From Blastobasis lacticolella (lineage: Eukaryota; Arthropoda; Insecta; Lepidoptera; Blastobasidae), in the NCBI GenBank assembly GCA_905147135.1, contig LR990044.1, positions 13,210,122-13,274,121 of the forward strand: a stretch of 64,000 nucleotides of DNA, read 5' to 3'. Below, one piece after another: positions 31,855 to 44,073 of the stretch. The stretch's first letter is position 1. Each line of letters begins with the position of its first letter. The notes below the pieces were generated by a model. It saw only the letters and a program-made list of their open reading frames with translations. It was not told the DNA's origin and ran no database searches. A program made the position numbers and the translations under genes.

Positions 31855-32060
31855 CTAACAGACGCTTCGATTTGATTGGAGCCGACCAACCGTCAGTTGC
31901 AGTCGATTCTAATCCTTACTATGTACAAAATGAAGTCTCTTTCAGATGCGCACGCGAGCCAACCTTGGTCCGACCACGTCACACGCACCTAAAACGACTT
32001 TAGGTATATGAACTGCAACTGACCATTATTCGGCTCCAACCAAAACGGAACATCTGTTAC
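31855..32060. mobile_element. 206-bp MITE, copy A, TA target duplication
   Basis: Imperfect inverted ends (CTAACAGACGCTTCGATTTG at left; AAAACGGAACATCTGTTAC at right) include an internal inverted block GGAGCCGACCAACCGTCAGT. TA flanks both sides (31853-31854, 32061-32062). Copy B lies at 37552-37771. Confidence 0.75.
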
Positions 32061-32689
32061 TACTATTAGACTCAAAGAGTACAATTCGCGTGGAAAGTCG
32101 TTCGACCGCTTAAACAGAATGGAAACTCAACTTGTAATGGGATTACCAGCTACTTCTACAATGGATGTCGCTCTACAGATTGCGTGCGAGCGTCGCGTCG
32201 AATAATTCGGCCATTTCGCCGTGCCAATGCAATAAACGGCCCCGAATCTAGAGGGGCAATAAAGAGGCGGTTCATAACGTAGTGTATGCCCGCCGAATGA
32301 GGCGTGGAATGTGCTTTAGTGCTTGCTTATGCGCACGCCGACGCCACGCCACGACTATTCACTTGTTAATGTCCACTTTTATTTTGCACTCGGCTCTCCA
32401 TGTTTTGAATGTTTGGATTACAATCCCTTCAAGGGTAAAGTGTGAGAGAGATATCCCCTGGAAATAAGCTTATCGATATAGCTTGAAGAATGAGCCTATA
32501 TAGGTACTAAGTGTTGAATTGCACATAGAACAGACGCGCTTAATGTCGAAGTTTTTGTATAGCAATCAAGAGCCGAGAAGCGCATAATGAACTGTCCTCC
32601 TTTGTCGGTGCTACAGGCGATTGGTGAGGTTTCCAGGCAGGCAACAGTTAAGTAGATGCGGTCAGCGCAAGATTATTTTTATACCAATG
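32061..32689. other. intergenic DNA, nothing recognised
   Basis: No gene or named repeat is seen in this stretch. Confidence 0.4.
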
Positions 32690-32950
32690 AGGTGGCGAAA
32701 AAGCTGCCTGTCTGATGGTGAGCAATCACCGCATCCTACGGACGTTTGCAAAACCAGGGATATCACCCATGCGCTGCCGACCCCTTTTCACTTTCTATAG
32801 GAACTCCATGTTGTACTCTCCAGGGAGCTCATTCCACAACCTTAGTTTGCGTGGGAAAAAGTTCCTTTGGTCCCGCACAGTTCGCTACCAATTTGACTCC
32901 AAGGTGTGTGTGAGGATGAACTCCCTGTCAACGGCCAGCGGTGCGATAAT
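32690..32950 (-). pseudogene. LINE ORF2 C-terminal remnant
   Basis: Reverse-strand relative of 19180-19455: the landmarks GGAACTCCATGTTGTACTCT and GGAGCTCATTCCACAACCTT are the complement of those in that copy. Confidence 0.7.
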
Positions 32951-34609
32951 ATAATGTAGCTGTAGGCATCACGTCAAATAATTCCTCAGAACATACACTG
33001 TTGTACAAGCAACAGAACGCTATTATTACAATATTAGCTTTTCTTAGAATTATTCGGAAGTCGGGAGCTACTCAACGACAGGGATTGAACAGGGTCTTAT
33101 ATAGGCTTATCCGGTAGGAGCTGAGCAAATGTTCAGTATAATAAGTTTTTATTACAAACCCTAATCATCAATTATTCATACAGGCTTTAATTACATAAAT
33201 GAAAATCATATTTTTGTAAAGACAGACGCTAAATTTTTTTTCTAGATACAGAATACAGCGCAAACTAAACTCACTCGTTCGTTGCAAATGTCATTTCTGT
33301 TAATAATATAAATATTTATTTTAAGTGTCGCGAACGTGCTATTGCTAAAAGGTCACAAGTGCTCAGACACGCGACCGCCAGCCGACCCGCGAGGCAATGA
33401 CGCGTGCTCGACATCTTCGCACAAAAACCTCCCCACGAAGCCTCTTAGCATAAACAAAACAAATTTTCCAGAACAAACAACTTGAAACGAGAAAAGAAAC
33501 CTAATATTGCAGAGATAAGCTCCTCCTCAATATTTATTGAAATATCTTCATATTCTTGCTCATAGCCCAGTATTTTATTAACATTTTGTCGTATTCAAAT
33601 ACTGTTTATGCTCCAGCATCAAAGGGGATTAGAGATATTGCTTTATAAATCGGTAGATGTCAATTGTGACGTTGTCGGGTCTCTACAATCTCGCTCGGTA
33701 AATATTGTAGTGCTAGTAATAAATCAGATAAGTAGATCCTTTGGTAAATGAGCCATTTGATGTCGGATCCAGACCATTTGTAACCATTTCCTTCTTTGAA
33801 TAACATTCTTACATATCGGAAATATTTATAGGACAAAGCTTCCCGCAATACGGTAGGCAAAGATAACTATCTATATACTAAATAATTATAGTTTAGTCGA
33901 TAACTATAATTAATTAATACTTAGATAGTTATAGGTGCCAACCACTTTCGTTGTAGCGAATGAAATAAAGATTTGAAGTAAAGGTCTCACTTTGCATAGC
34001 TATTTTAGTGAGTCTAAATGTGTACTTATTTGCTGAGAAACCCCATCTGTTGGTGATGCGGGTGAGACAACAATGGTCCATGTGGGAGGCACGTTGACGA
34101 CACTGAGTGTCTGAACATATTATTCTTATTTTCTGAGTCCCTGCCGTTGATTAGCTGTAGGTATATGTAGAGTTATTAATTAATGTTATTCATCTATCAT
34201 GCGGCCACAACTCCCAGTTTTAATTAACGGGCTGTCTCCAGAAGTAGCTGCTATTTATTTTGATAATTAAGCGCCAAACCGTAGCTGGTAGAAATTCAAC
34301 CATCAATTTAGAATGTTCTTCGCACAAAAACTTTTAAGTGAAAGCGTTCACTTCAGATATTTTAATTGGAATTAGGTTTTAATCCTGTTTTTAATGCAAA
34401 CATTATAAATCCGTATCGTACTTAACTGTGCGTCTAGGACTAGTTACTGAAATTTTGGTTAAAAGTCATTTAATATTCTAACTAGAAATACCTAACCGAC
34501 AGACGTTGGAAAATCGCCAACAAAGTCTTACTTTTAATTTCCATTCCCTCAGGCGTGATGAATTTCGGGATAAAAAGTATCCAGATAATGATTTGGAGAT
34601 ATGTATGCT
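32951..34609. other. intergenic DNA, nothing recognised
   Basis: About 1.6 kb without a recognisable exon, RNA gene or repeat copy. A short palindromic patch occurs near 33880-33930 (AACTATAATTA types). Confidence 0.4.
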
Positions 34610-34817
34610 TGGATAATGGTTAGCTACACATTCAGTCGCCTGAATGTGCGGGTTTCCTCCCAATGTTTTCCCTCACCGTAAGAGCACTAGTGTTCAAACA
34701 AAGTGATGTACATTCTCTAAAAAGTCATTGGTACATGACTGCATAGTGGCGGTACAAGATCGAACTCGGGTTCTCTCGCTTACGAGTCGGACCAGTTAGC
34801 CAATAGGCCACCGACAC
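34610..34817 (-). repeat. tRNA-derived SINE (family 2)
   Basis: On the reverse strand the head reads TGTCGGTGGCCTATTGGCTA, then CGACTCGTAAGCGAGAGAAC, and a B box GAGTTCGATC, followed by the family-2 body (GAGGGAAAACATTGGGAGGA). It is the most complete head of this family here. Confidence 0.75.
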
Positions 34818-35179
34818 TCCTCATAAGTTTTTGCTCCAATAACGGTAAATGTAAAGCTGTAAACTGTTCTCAATTTCCAACCTAGTATTGTAACTGACAA
34901 TCCTTAAATTAGGAGTCAGGGCCTAAACTTTATCAGTCCAACTTACTTAATTATCTTGCCTGAGCCAGGCGAGAAATCTTGAGCTTGAAACTCACTTTTA
35001 TTTAATTTAAGTGACTTTTTGGTCCTTATTACTGGCGGCTAATAAACTAATCCAGGCGTTCGAGTTTTTCCGATGACAATAATAGCTATTAATTGTCATT
35101 CTACGATCCATAAATAAAAAAATATAGATAAAATGCCGAATGTTATGAGTTTTCTCTGGTGTATGGTGTATTTTAAACA

Positions 35180-35285
35180 CTACGCTCTGCGACCCGTCTG
35201 TCAAGCGTGGAGATTGTAAGAAACTCGTACCGGATGAAGAGGATACTCAAGTCCAGCAGTGGACTAGTATGGGCTATTGATGTGA
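35180..35285 (+). repeat. LINE tail remnant
   Basis: CTGTCAAGCGTGGAGATTGT and CAAGTCCAGCAGTGGACTAG correspond to the end of family 3 (18220-18320). Confidence 0.55.
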
Positions 35286-35934
35286 AGTGTATTATTATGA
35301 ACTATTGTTATACAAATATTCATTACCAACTTCAAAATAAGGTGCCTGTTCAACCAGTTTATTTCCCTAATGACGAATATTGAAACATTTTTATAGGTAT
35401 CCTTACAATATTATAAAGCTATTTTTTACCGTCACATTCGTAACCGTCTATTTGTGAATAGGAACGTTGTTTATACCTGCAAAGGGGTAATATATTCATA
35501 CGAAAAACATATGGCCCTTTTTGGGAACTGAGATTGGGCCATACATCGTAGTTCCCTGTCTCCCGAATAACGTATGAGATAAATAACGAGACTGTCTATC
35601 CTAGGACGCTGTTTGAATAAATATGGAAAAATATTTGCCTACACCTTGCAAACACAAATTTGTTGAGGACATTTATTATACATTTATACCTAAGTTCAAT
35701 ATTGGTAAATATTTGATACGTTTTATACGTATAATGGTTCTATACATTTTAATATTTACCTACACAACACACACGAGTAGACTGATACTGGTTAACCACA
35801 TCCTATGAGTCGTCATGTATGCTTTGGCCAAACAAGAAGGCAAATATAACGCAATGAAAACCTTCCTCCTGTAAAACAAATTCCCAACTGAAAAATATTT
35901 TTCATAACAAGCTTATATCGCGCGGTACCTACTC

Positions 35935-36065
35935 AACAAGACCATTCCAAAAAGCCCAAACACGATGGGGTTATCTTATTGCGTTATGTATCAGCGTTCA
36001 TTAGTTCCTATGACCACCTTACGAGTCCATCATCAGACCAGCTCCATGGTACCATATTATTACAA
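35935..36065 (+). repeat. interspersed repeat shared with the LINE-A 3' region
   Basis: CCATTCCAAAAAGCCCAAAC followed by ACGATGGGGTTATCT matches 14627-14670. Confidence 0.5.
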
Positions 36066-36370
36066 TGTCATCCAGGTTACATAGGTATACCAAATTTCAG
36101 CTGGTAAGCAACAAATGATGAAAATATGGTTTGCAAATTTTGACGCACAACTTACATACGAGCAGTGCAAGTAAAATGAAAGCTTGTAATAACAAATGTA
36201 GTGAAATCGGCTATTATATACCTCTAGAGACCTTTAATATACCTCTTTATGGATCCCATGTCATAGTCCAAAGAAAACACTGTGGCTAGGAGCTCATTCC
36301 CATCCAAACCGTACGAGTGAGAAACGTTCTTTCGAATCTTCCCATGGACACCACTAGAGACCTGAAAATT

Positions 36371-36480
36371 TTAAAGGTATGTTCCGAGTTTCCTACCGCG
36401 TACCTCTGTTTATGAGTTTGTTTGGAACATACCTTTAAAATATGTTATAATAACCGCGATAGTGTCAAACATTATATTAG
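36371..36480. mobile_element. 110-bp hairpin element, copy 1 (unclassified)
   Basis: The element is flanked by an exact 10-bp duplication, CCTGAAAATT (36361-36370, 36481-36490). A perfect 17-bp stem pairs 36369-36385 with 36424-36440. The loop contains GTTTCCTACCGCGTA, and the stem is followed by ATAATAACCGCGAT and CAAACATTA. Copy 2 is at 63627-63726. There is no open reading frame, A-tail or pol III box. Confidence 0.75.
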
Positions 36481-36490
36481 CCTGAAAATT

Positions 36491-37551
36491 GTAGATATTC
36501 AGTTCGTCGTTTACCTACCTACTGATTCACATACATTTCAGACATGATTGATAAGATTGAAATAAATCATAACCACAAAGAAATGTTTAATGCTGATAAC
36601 TGTGTTTAGTGTAAGGATGATTTTGTAAGAAGTAATAAAGTGACTTTTCGATGATAAAAAAAAAGATGTGTACTGCAGTCGGTGTATACATGTATCAGAA
36701 AAAACCCTACTAGTAGGTACTGGTATGATGCCCTAGTGGGCTTTGAATCTGTGTCGCATGCTCACAAGGGACACTGGCCATCACGGATCGACGCTAAAGC
36801 ACAAATAAGATATATTTCGACGTGAACGCCATCCGTTTCAAGTTCTGTTTATATCACATATTTTGGACATTAAACTGCATGAGGCCCTTTATGATGCCAT
36901 TTTTGTCAGTGTGTTTGTACACACTAACCTCCTGAGTACAGGATTTGAATGAAACTTTTTGTTGTTGTGTAGCTATTAAGCCTGTGCAACATATAGGGTA
37001 TAATTAATTTTGGAAACTGTAACACCTGATGTAGAACCATAACAGAGCAGCTAATAGGACATACCTATGGAAATGACGACGAAAGGATTTTACTGGTGGT
37101 TTCACAGTTTAGTAGTTTGAGGTCAAACTTAAAATCTAGGCCATGTTTCATCTAATTCGGTTGATTAAAACCAGAGATACAGTTTGACCTCTCCGTAGTA
37201 CTAGCTTCCATACATTAGGGAGGTCATTTAAAATGGACAACCGGGAAAAAGATAAACTGTCCTTCTACGATTTCCACGCGGACAAAGTCGCGGGAAATAG
37301 CTAGTAAGATAATAAAAGCAAAGAAAAATACTACGTACACATTTGAAGTAACCTTTTTTGTATTAACGTAATAAATAATAGGTATGCGATTTGATTTGTT
37401 AGGTCATCCGTGAAGTGGGTCGCCTGCGGGGTCGGCCGAAACTTTTATCATGAGACGTGGCTGGAATCCACATAGTGGAAGGTTCTATACCTACACGTCT
37501 GGTGACTGTTTGGAAAAAAGCGGCTGTGCCTAAATGTTGGCCGAGCTAATA
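36491..37551. other. intergenic DNA, mostly unassigned
   Basis: No gene is seen. Around 37260-37310 the reverse strand starts with the 'CGCGACTTTGTCCGCGTGG' repeat head. Confidence 0.4.
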
Positions 37552-37771
37552 GTAACAGACGCTCCGATTTGGTTTCAGTCGATACTAATCCTTACGATGT
37601 ACAAAATAAAGTCACTTTTGGATTTATTCGGATGCACGGGCGTGCCGACCTTGGTCGGAAGTCCGACCACGTCCACCACACGAAAAGTGATTATATTCTA
37701 TACTGCGTAAGGATTAGTTTCAACTGCAACTTACGGTTGGTCGGCTCCAGCCAAAATGGAACGTCTGTTAC
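37552..37771. mobile_element. 220-bp MITE, copy B, TA target duplication
   Basis: Same family as 31855-32060. Ends are GTAACAGACGCTCCGATTTG and CCAAAATGGAACGTCTGTTAC; TA at 37550-37551 and 37772-37773. The left inner block GGAGCCGACC is deleted in this copy. Confidence 0.75.
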
Positions 37772-38601
37772 TAGGTCAACGCGATCGAAGGCTTTGTGGT
37801 ACTACCGTCTTTTTAGGTACAAACCACGTTGGCACTAGCTTCCAGTTGGCAGCGTTGGCGAGGTAATACAAATCAGTCCTCTGGACGTTGGTATTTATGT
37901 TTTCAATAGTATTTCCTTGACCAACTTGTAGCCGCCTTAGCACTGTCCACCTGCAGCGACGCAATAACATGATAAGTAAACAGACTGACACATTTCTCCA
38001 GCGGGCGACGACATGTTGTTTTTTTAAAGACGGTATGAATGGCTGAAGATCAGAAATTCTTTACCTGCGAAATAGTTGTTCAATGGACTACAACATAGCA
38101 AAAACTATTGTAAAAAGCATATGGAGATATTGTTTCCTTAGAGACGGGTTGGATGGATGGAGATCGGAATTTTTTTGTCTGTGAAATAGGGTTCAGTACT
38201 TACCTAAAAGAAAAAATATTATAAAAAGCACATTATACAAAAGAATAAAAATGGATTAATAAAAAATATCAACAAAATACAATCACATTTCTGTCATAAG
38301 TAGGTTCCTATTTTATCTTTTCTCAACAATACTCAACATACCGCAGCAACGAATATAGGCAAGGAAAATAGCAAATACAAAGTAAATTACCTACCTACAT
38401 TACAATCAGTTTCCTGTTCCGTTCCATATTCGCGTATTGTACGTTACGTACAACTTTTAATTTGCGCCCCTGGAACATAAATCAAAATCTAATCAAGCCC
38501 AGAGCAGGGCCCTTTCGCAGCCTACCGGACCGGACATGCGGGTTCCGTATCACAGCGCAACACAACAACGAAAAATATACGGAAGAGCCATTATAAAACG
38601 C

Positions 38602-38665
38602 TTTTTCATGCATGAAGCATAACCCGTACTGTACGTATACCATAGATATACGTACAGTACGGGTT
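38602..38665. repeat. two adjacent perfect palindromes
   Basis: TTCATGCATGAA (about 38605-38616) is followed by an 18-bp perfect inverted repeat, AACCCGTACTGTACGTAT (38621-38638) with 38648-38665, around a 9-base spacer. Confidence 0.85.
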
Positions 38666-38924
38666 CATAAGAGCATGACCAGTTTTAGAAAAAATCATTT
38701 GTAGCTACTGCCACATTAGCTGCTGATATTAGGTGCATTGTTAAACAAATGCAATTGGATAAACGATGGGCCTATTTATGTCCCTTAAGCACCAACAACT
38801 CATTTTTAAACTACAGGTTTCTTTTTATTTAATAAATGTAAAATCTTATAAATTAAAATACTTTTTGTATAACTATATAAATTTTAATGCACTTATGAAC
38901 GCCACAGCGATACCTAAGCATCAA

Positions 38925-39500
38925 CAGAGAACGTCGGTGGATCTAGTGGCTAGTGGATAGAAACCGTATGCGAGAGTATCGTATTTGATTCCAGTAATAA
39001 ATACTTACTAATAATAAAACCTTTTTCTGGGTTGTGTAGGTCATTAGTTAGTTGAACACCAACCGATACGCTTATGGTGAGGGAAAACATGTTTTATTTG
39101 TTTATTTATTTTATTCACATCTTAGGTCTAGGTATAGGTACCAGATAAATAAAGTGTCAGAACGAATACAAGCATACAGTTTGTGAATTAATTCACAAAC
39201 ATTATGTCCGTATTTAAAACAGTCCGACAAGTAGCTACTATAAACTTTAAAAAACGGTGTATTATGCTTTAGCTCTATCTATCGTTAAATCGTATCTAAA
39301 AACGTATCAAAATTAGCACTTTTTCGCACTTCCGCATCGCTCCGCTACGACAATGACTCTTTTTCTATGAGCAACGCGTTCGAGTTTGACTAAACAAAAG
39401 CTTGCGGACTACCTCCTCTTAAGGAAACCTGCACATTCAGGCGATTTAATGTGTAACCATGATCCAATCTAGTCAGGTTCCCCTGTCAACATGGTCTCCC
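38925..39500 (+). repeat. SINE family 2, split by a ~310-bp insertion
   Basis: The head and middle (GTCGGTGGATCTAGTGG to GTGAGGGAAAACATG, ending about 39092) and the 3' part (GGAAACCTGCACATTCAGGC, from about 39423) are contiguous in other copies. The insert between them begins with a T-rich TTTATT tract, as a reverse-oriented retroelement would. Confidence 0.55.
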
Positions 39501-41429
39501 CTACCTACTTCAAAACGTATGAAATGTGGGTGGCATTTTATTGTTTGTTTTGTTTCGGTTGTTGATACGTCGTGCCAAATAAGTCTGCTTAAAATAGGTC
39601 AATGAACCAAATAAACAATGAAACTTAGAAACTTCCTTCTAGGTTGGTACCGTTAATGGAATTTTTATTTTCCCTTTGGCAAAGTTAGTAAGCAAAAGTT
39701 GGTAACTCGGACAAGCTGAACCTTATCTGCTAGTAATAAATAAAAGCCTCTGAACAGAACAGGATGCTCACGAAATACAGCGTCGCCAGTCGAAAAACTG
39801 GGTTCGAATAAATTGCTGTAATAACGAATAACCTACTTGGGGTAAGTACGAGTATTTGAGTCATTTTAATTTACCTTGATCTTAATGAAGACCGATATAG
39901 GTTAAGTTAATTAGGTCAAAGCCGAATGGAAGGGCAACTTGTAGCTATTTCTGAAAGTAGGACTCGCGTATTCAAGGCAAATGATCCTTTGAGGTCCTAA
40001 GTCAATACTATCCTAATGAGGCAAACGATTCCCTGGAATCATCCAAGTTTGCAGTGGAGTGCCTCGTGAAAATTGAATTTGAAACAACCAAACTCCCGAA
40101 GGTCCCATTAATTGGAGATGTTAAAGTCAAGACACCTCTCGACTTTATCGACGATCGCTCGAGCTGAGTCGGGAATAATGACCTCGAGTGTGTGGACAAA
40201 GGAACAGAACACGCTCGAGTTATCATCCACTGAGAAAAGAGCACACAAAAGACACTTGTGAAAGTAAGTATTAAATTTTCATCTTACTTATTGCCTACGT
40301 AACACGATAGAAAACACGAGTTACAGATTTGCACATGTTTATGATCGGAGGGGTAGGGACGGAACAATGTACCTAGGTACCTACTTAAGTATCTACATTT
40401 TTTAAACGCCACCCTACTCATCTCCGCTGAATAAAGCCGCCCGCCATTAAATAATTAACAAAACAGGGCTAAAAATTAATTACTAATTTAGGTAGATAAG
40501 ACATAAAGAATCTCATCAAAAGCTAAACTTCACAATGGGCGCTCTCAAAAGTTGATGAACGAGTTCCAAGCCTTTTCGTTCTGTAACGTTTAATAGTCAT
40601 TAAAATCGTATTAAGGTTAAACGACAGCAGGGTAAAACTTATTGCACCTGCCAATGAATAACAAAACGACTGAAATGTCTTTCGCTGGGGACCCGGAGAC
40701 TGGTTGAACATTTTTGAGGCCTGTGACAGTTTTTATTAATTTTTATTAGCAATATCAATATAAACATAGTTTTGTAAAAATCTTGTGTACAATAAATGAT
40801 TAAATAATAATAATAATAAACATTCAATATACCTACCTTCACAACCGGGTAGGGGCATTAATTCACAAGAGTAGGCACACTATCGAGTGTCATAAGCTAC
40901 GATTCTGATCCACCTCTTTTGCCTCTTCCACATTCATACGCCTTTTTATACATTTACGCCGGTTGAGAGTACCTACTCCTGACCTGCCCTTTGTGGATCG
41001 TAATTTATTTGATCAGAATAATATATGTCGTTCTCGGGCGCCCTCTGCAGACCCTTTCATTAACATTCACACGATAGATATTTGAGATATATAAAGAGTA
41101 TTTGAGATACCATTCGTAAGCTCCACGTGTTCAAACCGGGTCACGTGTTTTGTGTCCTAAAATTTATTATTAAAAATAGTTATTGCCCTCAGCATTATAG
41201 TCCTAAATATCGATTGTCTTAATATTAAAAATCCTAATTTCGTTAGATACCTACTCATATTATTCATTGCACAATTTTTTTTTATCCTAATTATCGAAAG
41301 TCCTAAAGTAATCGTAATCATTCGAACTCCTAATATTTTATTATCGTAAATAAATGAAGCTTCCTTGCAAAAAAGAATTAGCAAATTATACAAAAATATT
41401 TTAGATCATTATTGACGCCAGTTTTTAAA
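39501..41429. other. intergenic DNA, nothing recognised
   Basis: About 1.9 kb without recognisable exons. A - strand frame at 40008-40244 has no family features. Confidence 0.4.
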
Positions 41430-41655
41430 ATCATCATCACAGCCTATTAGTCCACTGCAGAATAAGTACTGCAGACAGGACAGGCCCTAAGAGACCTCTC
41501 AAACGAAAGTGGAGGTTATTGCCATAATGATTGAAGATAGTTGTGAATACCACAACGGAAAATGCTGCTGCCCATTTTCCAGCCTAAGGAAACTCAAGAT
41601 CTTTTGCCTCATAAACATTAGTCGCCTTGTACGACACCCAAGAGTGTAAGGGGCG
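41430..41655 (-). repeat. LINE 3'-end repeat (family 3)
   Basis: Third copy of the family at 18061 and 26131 (GTCGCCTTGTACGACACCCA, GCAGCATTTTCC on the reverse strand). Confidence 0.65.
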
Positions 41656-42105
41656 GAGAGATGATGAAGATAGAAGATGAGAGATTGTATAAAATAGCAC
41701 GGGTTGGTTGTAATACACATCCAATATCCTCAAATTCAGGCGACCAGTTTCTAAATCCCACCCATTATAGAGGATTTTTTTATCTTTTCACTAATATTAG
41801 GATTAATGATTTTATCGGAGGATTTATTAGGAGATTTAAACTGTAGGACCGAGAACATTACGACTTAGAAATATTAGGTCTAAAGAACATTAGGACAATT
41901 ACTGCGGTAGGATACTCAATCATTAGGACAATCGAATTAGATCTAAGTATAAACATTACAATCCTAGTCATCATCCTTCAGCTTACAAGGAGACTTGTAT
42001 TAGGCCCTTATTACACTATTCTTCATTCTATCGTATACTATGGTGACTCCACACATACTCCGTACCTAGTGATCATCTTGGTGATAAAGGCCCGGTTGTG
42101 CTCTC

Positions 42106-42610
42106 GCACGCGGTTCCTTGACCGTGATCCACGATTTGGCAGATCAGGTAATTACAGTGGAGCGACTGTCACGTAAAGTTCTCGAGTTGTGACCACATAC
42201 CGGCCTCCCACAAGGTGGACCGACGACCTGGTAAAGGTCGCAGGTACCAGTTGAATGCGGAAGGCACGGACCGGCCTTTGTGGAGAGCTTTGGGGGAGGC
42301 CTAGGCCCGTGCGTAGGGCGTCTTTCGGCTAATATGATGATGATGATGACTGACACATGACCTCAATGACTCTATGACCCGTGTTTACATTGGAACCTGA
42401 CCAGATTGGATCATGATTACATGTTCAGTCTCCTGAATGTGCAGATTTCATCACGATGGTTTCACTAACCGATACACTATCGGTTAGTGATCAACTAACG
42501 TACACAACTCAGAAAAGAGTCATTGGTAGGTACCTACATGGCGGCAATGGGTTTCCAACCCCGTAGGTACCTCTCGCTTACGAGTCGGACCCCTTAACCT
42601 TTAGGCCGAC
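42106..42610 (-). repeat. SINE family 2 interrupted by a LINE fragment
   Basis: The family-2 3' part (ACCGTGATCCACGATTTGGC, then GTGGAGCG) and its 5' part (GAACCTGACCAGATTGGATC to the tRNA-like head near 42610, read on -) are separated by 42173-42347. Confidence 0.7.
42173..42347 (+). pseudogene. LINE ORF2 3' terminus inserted in a SINE
   Basis: From 42201 the + strand reads RPPTRWTDDLVKVAG, a widespread lepidopteran LINE polymerase ending, then GGGGGAGGCCTAGGCCCGTG and a TGATGATGATG tail. The flanks GACTGTCAC (42164-42172) and GACTGACAC (42348-42356) look like a 9-bp target duplication with one change. Confidence 0.7.
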
Positions 42611-42843
42611 GCTTGTACCATCTAGGTACGTAAAATTTAACTTTCTCGCCCACATCTTAGTGCTAGGGTTCGTTATTTGGAGTGAAACACAGATGATAGG
42701 TTCCGAAGGTTTATTCTCTTCCTATGTTTCCACAAACTCCACGTCAAACTGATCTTGACTATCGCAGCTCTCGTAGTCCGTAGGTATTGCCGAAGTTGTA
42801 GGATGTCGCAGGTTATCGCTCGGTATTCGCTCCGAAGTAACCT

Positions 42844-43034
42844 GAGGGCCTAGTGTGAGTTCCGCTTCGATTTTACTTAACTATCGCGTTTGCGTTTACG
42901 TCGAAATTAGTATGAAGAAAAAAACTTCATTTACGTACCACTAGGCGGCGCTATATATTTTTCCATACTAATTTTCACGTAAACGCAAACGCGATAGTAA
43001 AGTAAAATCGAAGCGGAACTCACACTAGGCCCTC
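42844..43034. mobile_element. 191-bp MITE with ~70-bp inverted repeats
   Basis: The ends GAGGGCCTAGTGTGAGTTCC... and their complement extend inward for about 70 bp with only a few mismatches, leaving a short centre (ATTTACGTACCACTAGGCGG). No clear target duplication is visible. Confidence 0.75.
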
Positions 43035-44073
43035 TGTCCGGTAGTCAAAACTAAACTGTCTCGCGCCACGCCGGCCGCTGTTTATATACCCCGGCCCTGA
43101 TACTGGAATGTCCTAGTGATCTCGTCCGAATGTTTTTCGGGAACGACAAATCGAGACTAGCCGCGGCAACATATCCGGGTATATTCCAGACGGCCGTGTG
43201 TAAAGTAACTTAGAACATAAGGTTAATTCCGTCTTGCCGCACACTTTTTACGATGCAATAAGTCACGGCGCACGCAGGTGTTCTCGAATGCGTGACCGAG
43301 ACAATACACAGAACAATATCAAATGATTATTTAATGATTAGTCACTCTATTCAGGTTTGTGTAATCTACCGAACATCATATCTTCATTTTCACGTTAGCT
43401 ATGGCTGTACTAAAGAAATAAAGAGTCTAAAAGACTCAAGTCGACAGATCGTTCGAAATTAGTTTCCCTCAATTACTACTTTGTTACTTCATACCATTAT
43501 GTTTCCACTATAGACAACGTCATCGATCGTACCCGTTCATTTTTACCGTAAGTACAGGAAACCTGCTGATATTATTACAACTTTCATTTCATGATCCTTG
43601 TTCGGTGACTTTGGATCCATTAGGCATGTAACTGATCTGTCCACTTGCCTAGAAAAACTCCGGACCTAGGTAGCTCTTTCCAAGGTGCAAGATGACTGAC
43701 ATGTGATTCAACAAAGCAAGCTGTTAGACATTATGGCGATTTTGAAAAAGTATATAAGAATTAGATGCTTTGAATAAAATGAAAGAATTATTGTGCTACA
43801 TGGCGACTTCATTGATTGATTTGTGATTAGGTAAGTACTTAAAGTGAAGTTCATTATTTATTTTCTTCATTATAAAGAATGAAAATAAGCTATGTAAATC
43901 GAACAAGTTTCTAAATAGGCTTTCACAAAATGCTTCGTTTTGCATACAGTTATCCATACAATCTGGGTTCAGAAAAAGATGGTTAACAAATAAATATTAA
44001 CTGCAATCAATCTTACAGACTAATTTATTTCATCACAATTTAGCTATTTTCACAATATTAATTGAATATTCAA
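43035..44073. other. intergenic DNA downstream of WRAP53
   Basis: No gene is recognised. The WRAP53 3' UTR should begin at 44073 and run left. Confidence 0.4.

Noticed and set aside
40008..40244. 78-residue - strand frame in the gene-free region
   Set aside because: No splice context, domain or repeat relation; length is compatible with chance.
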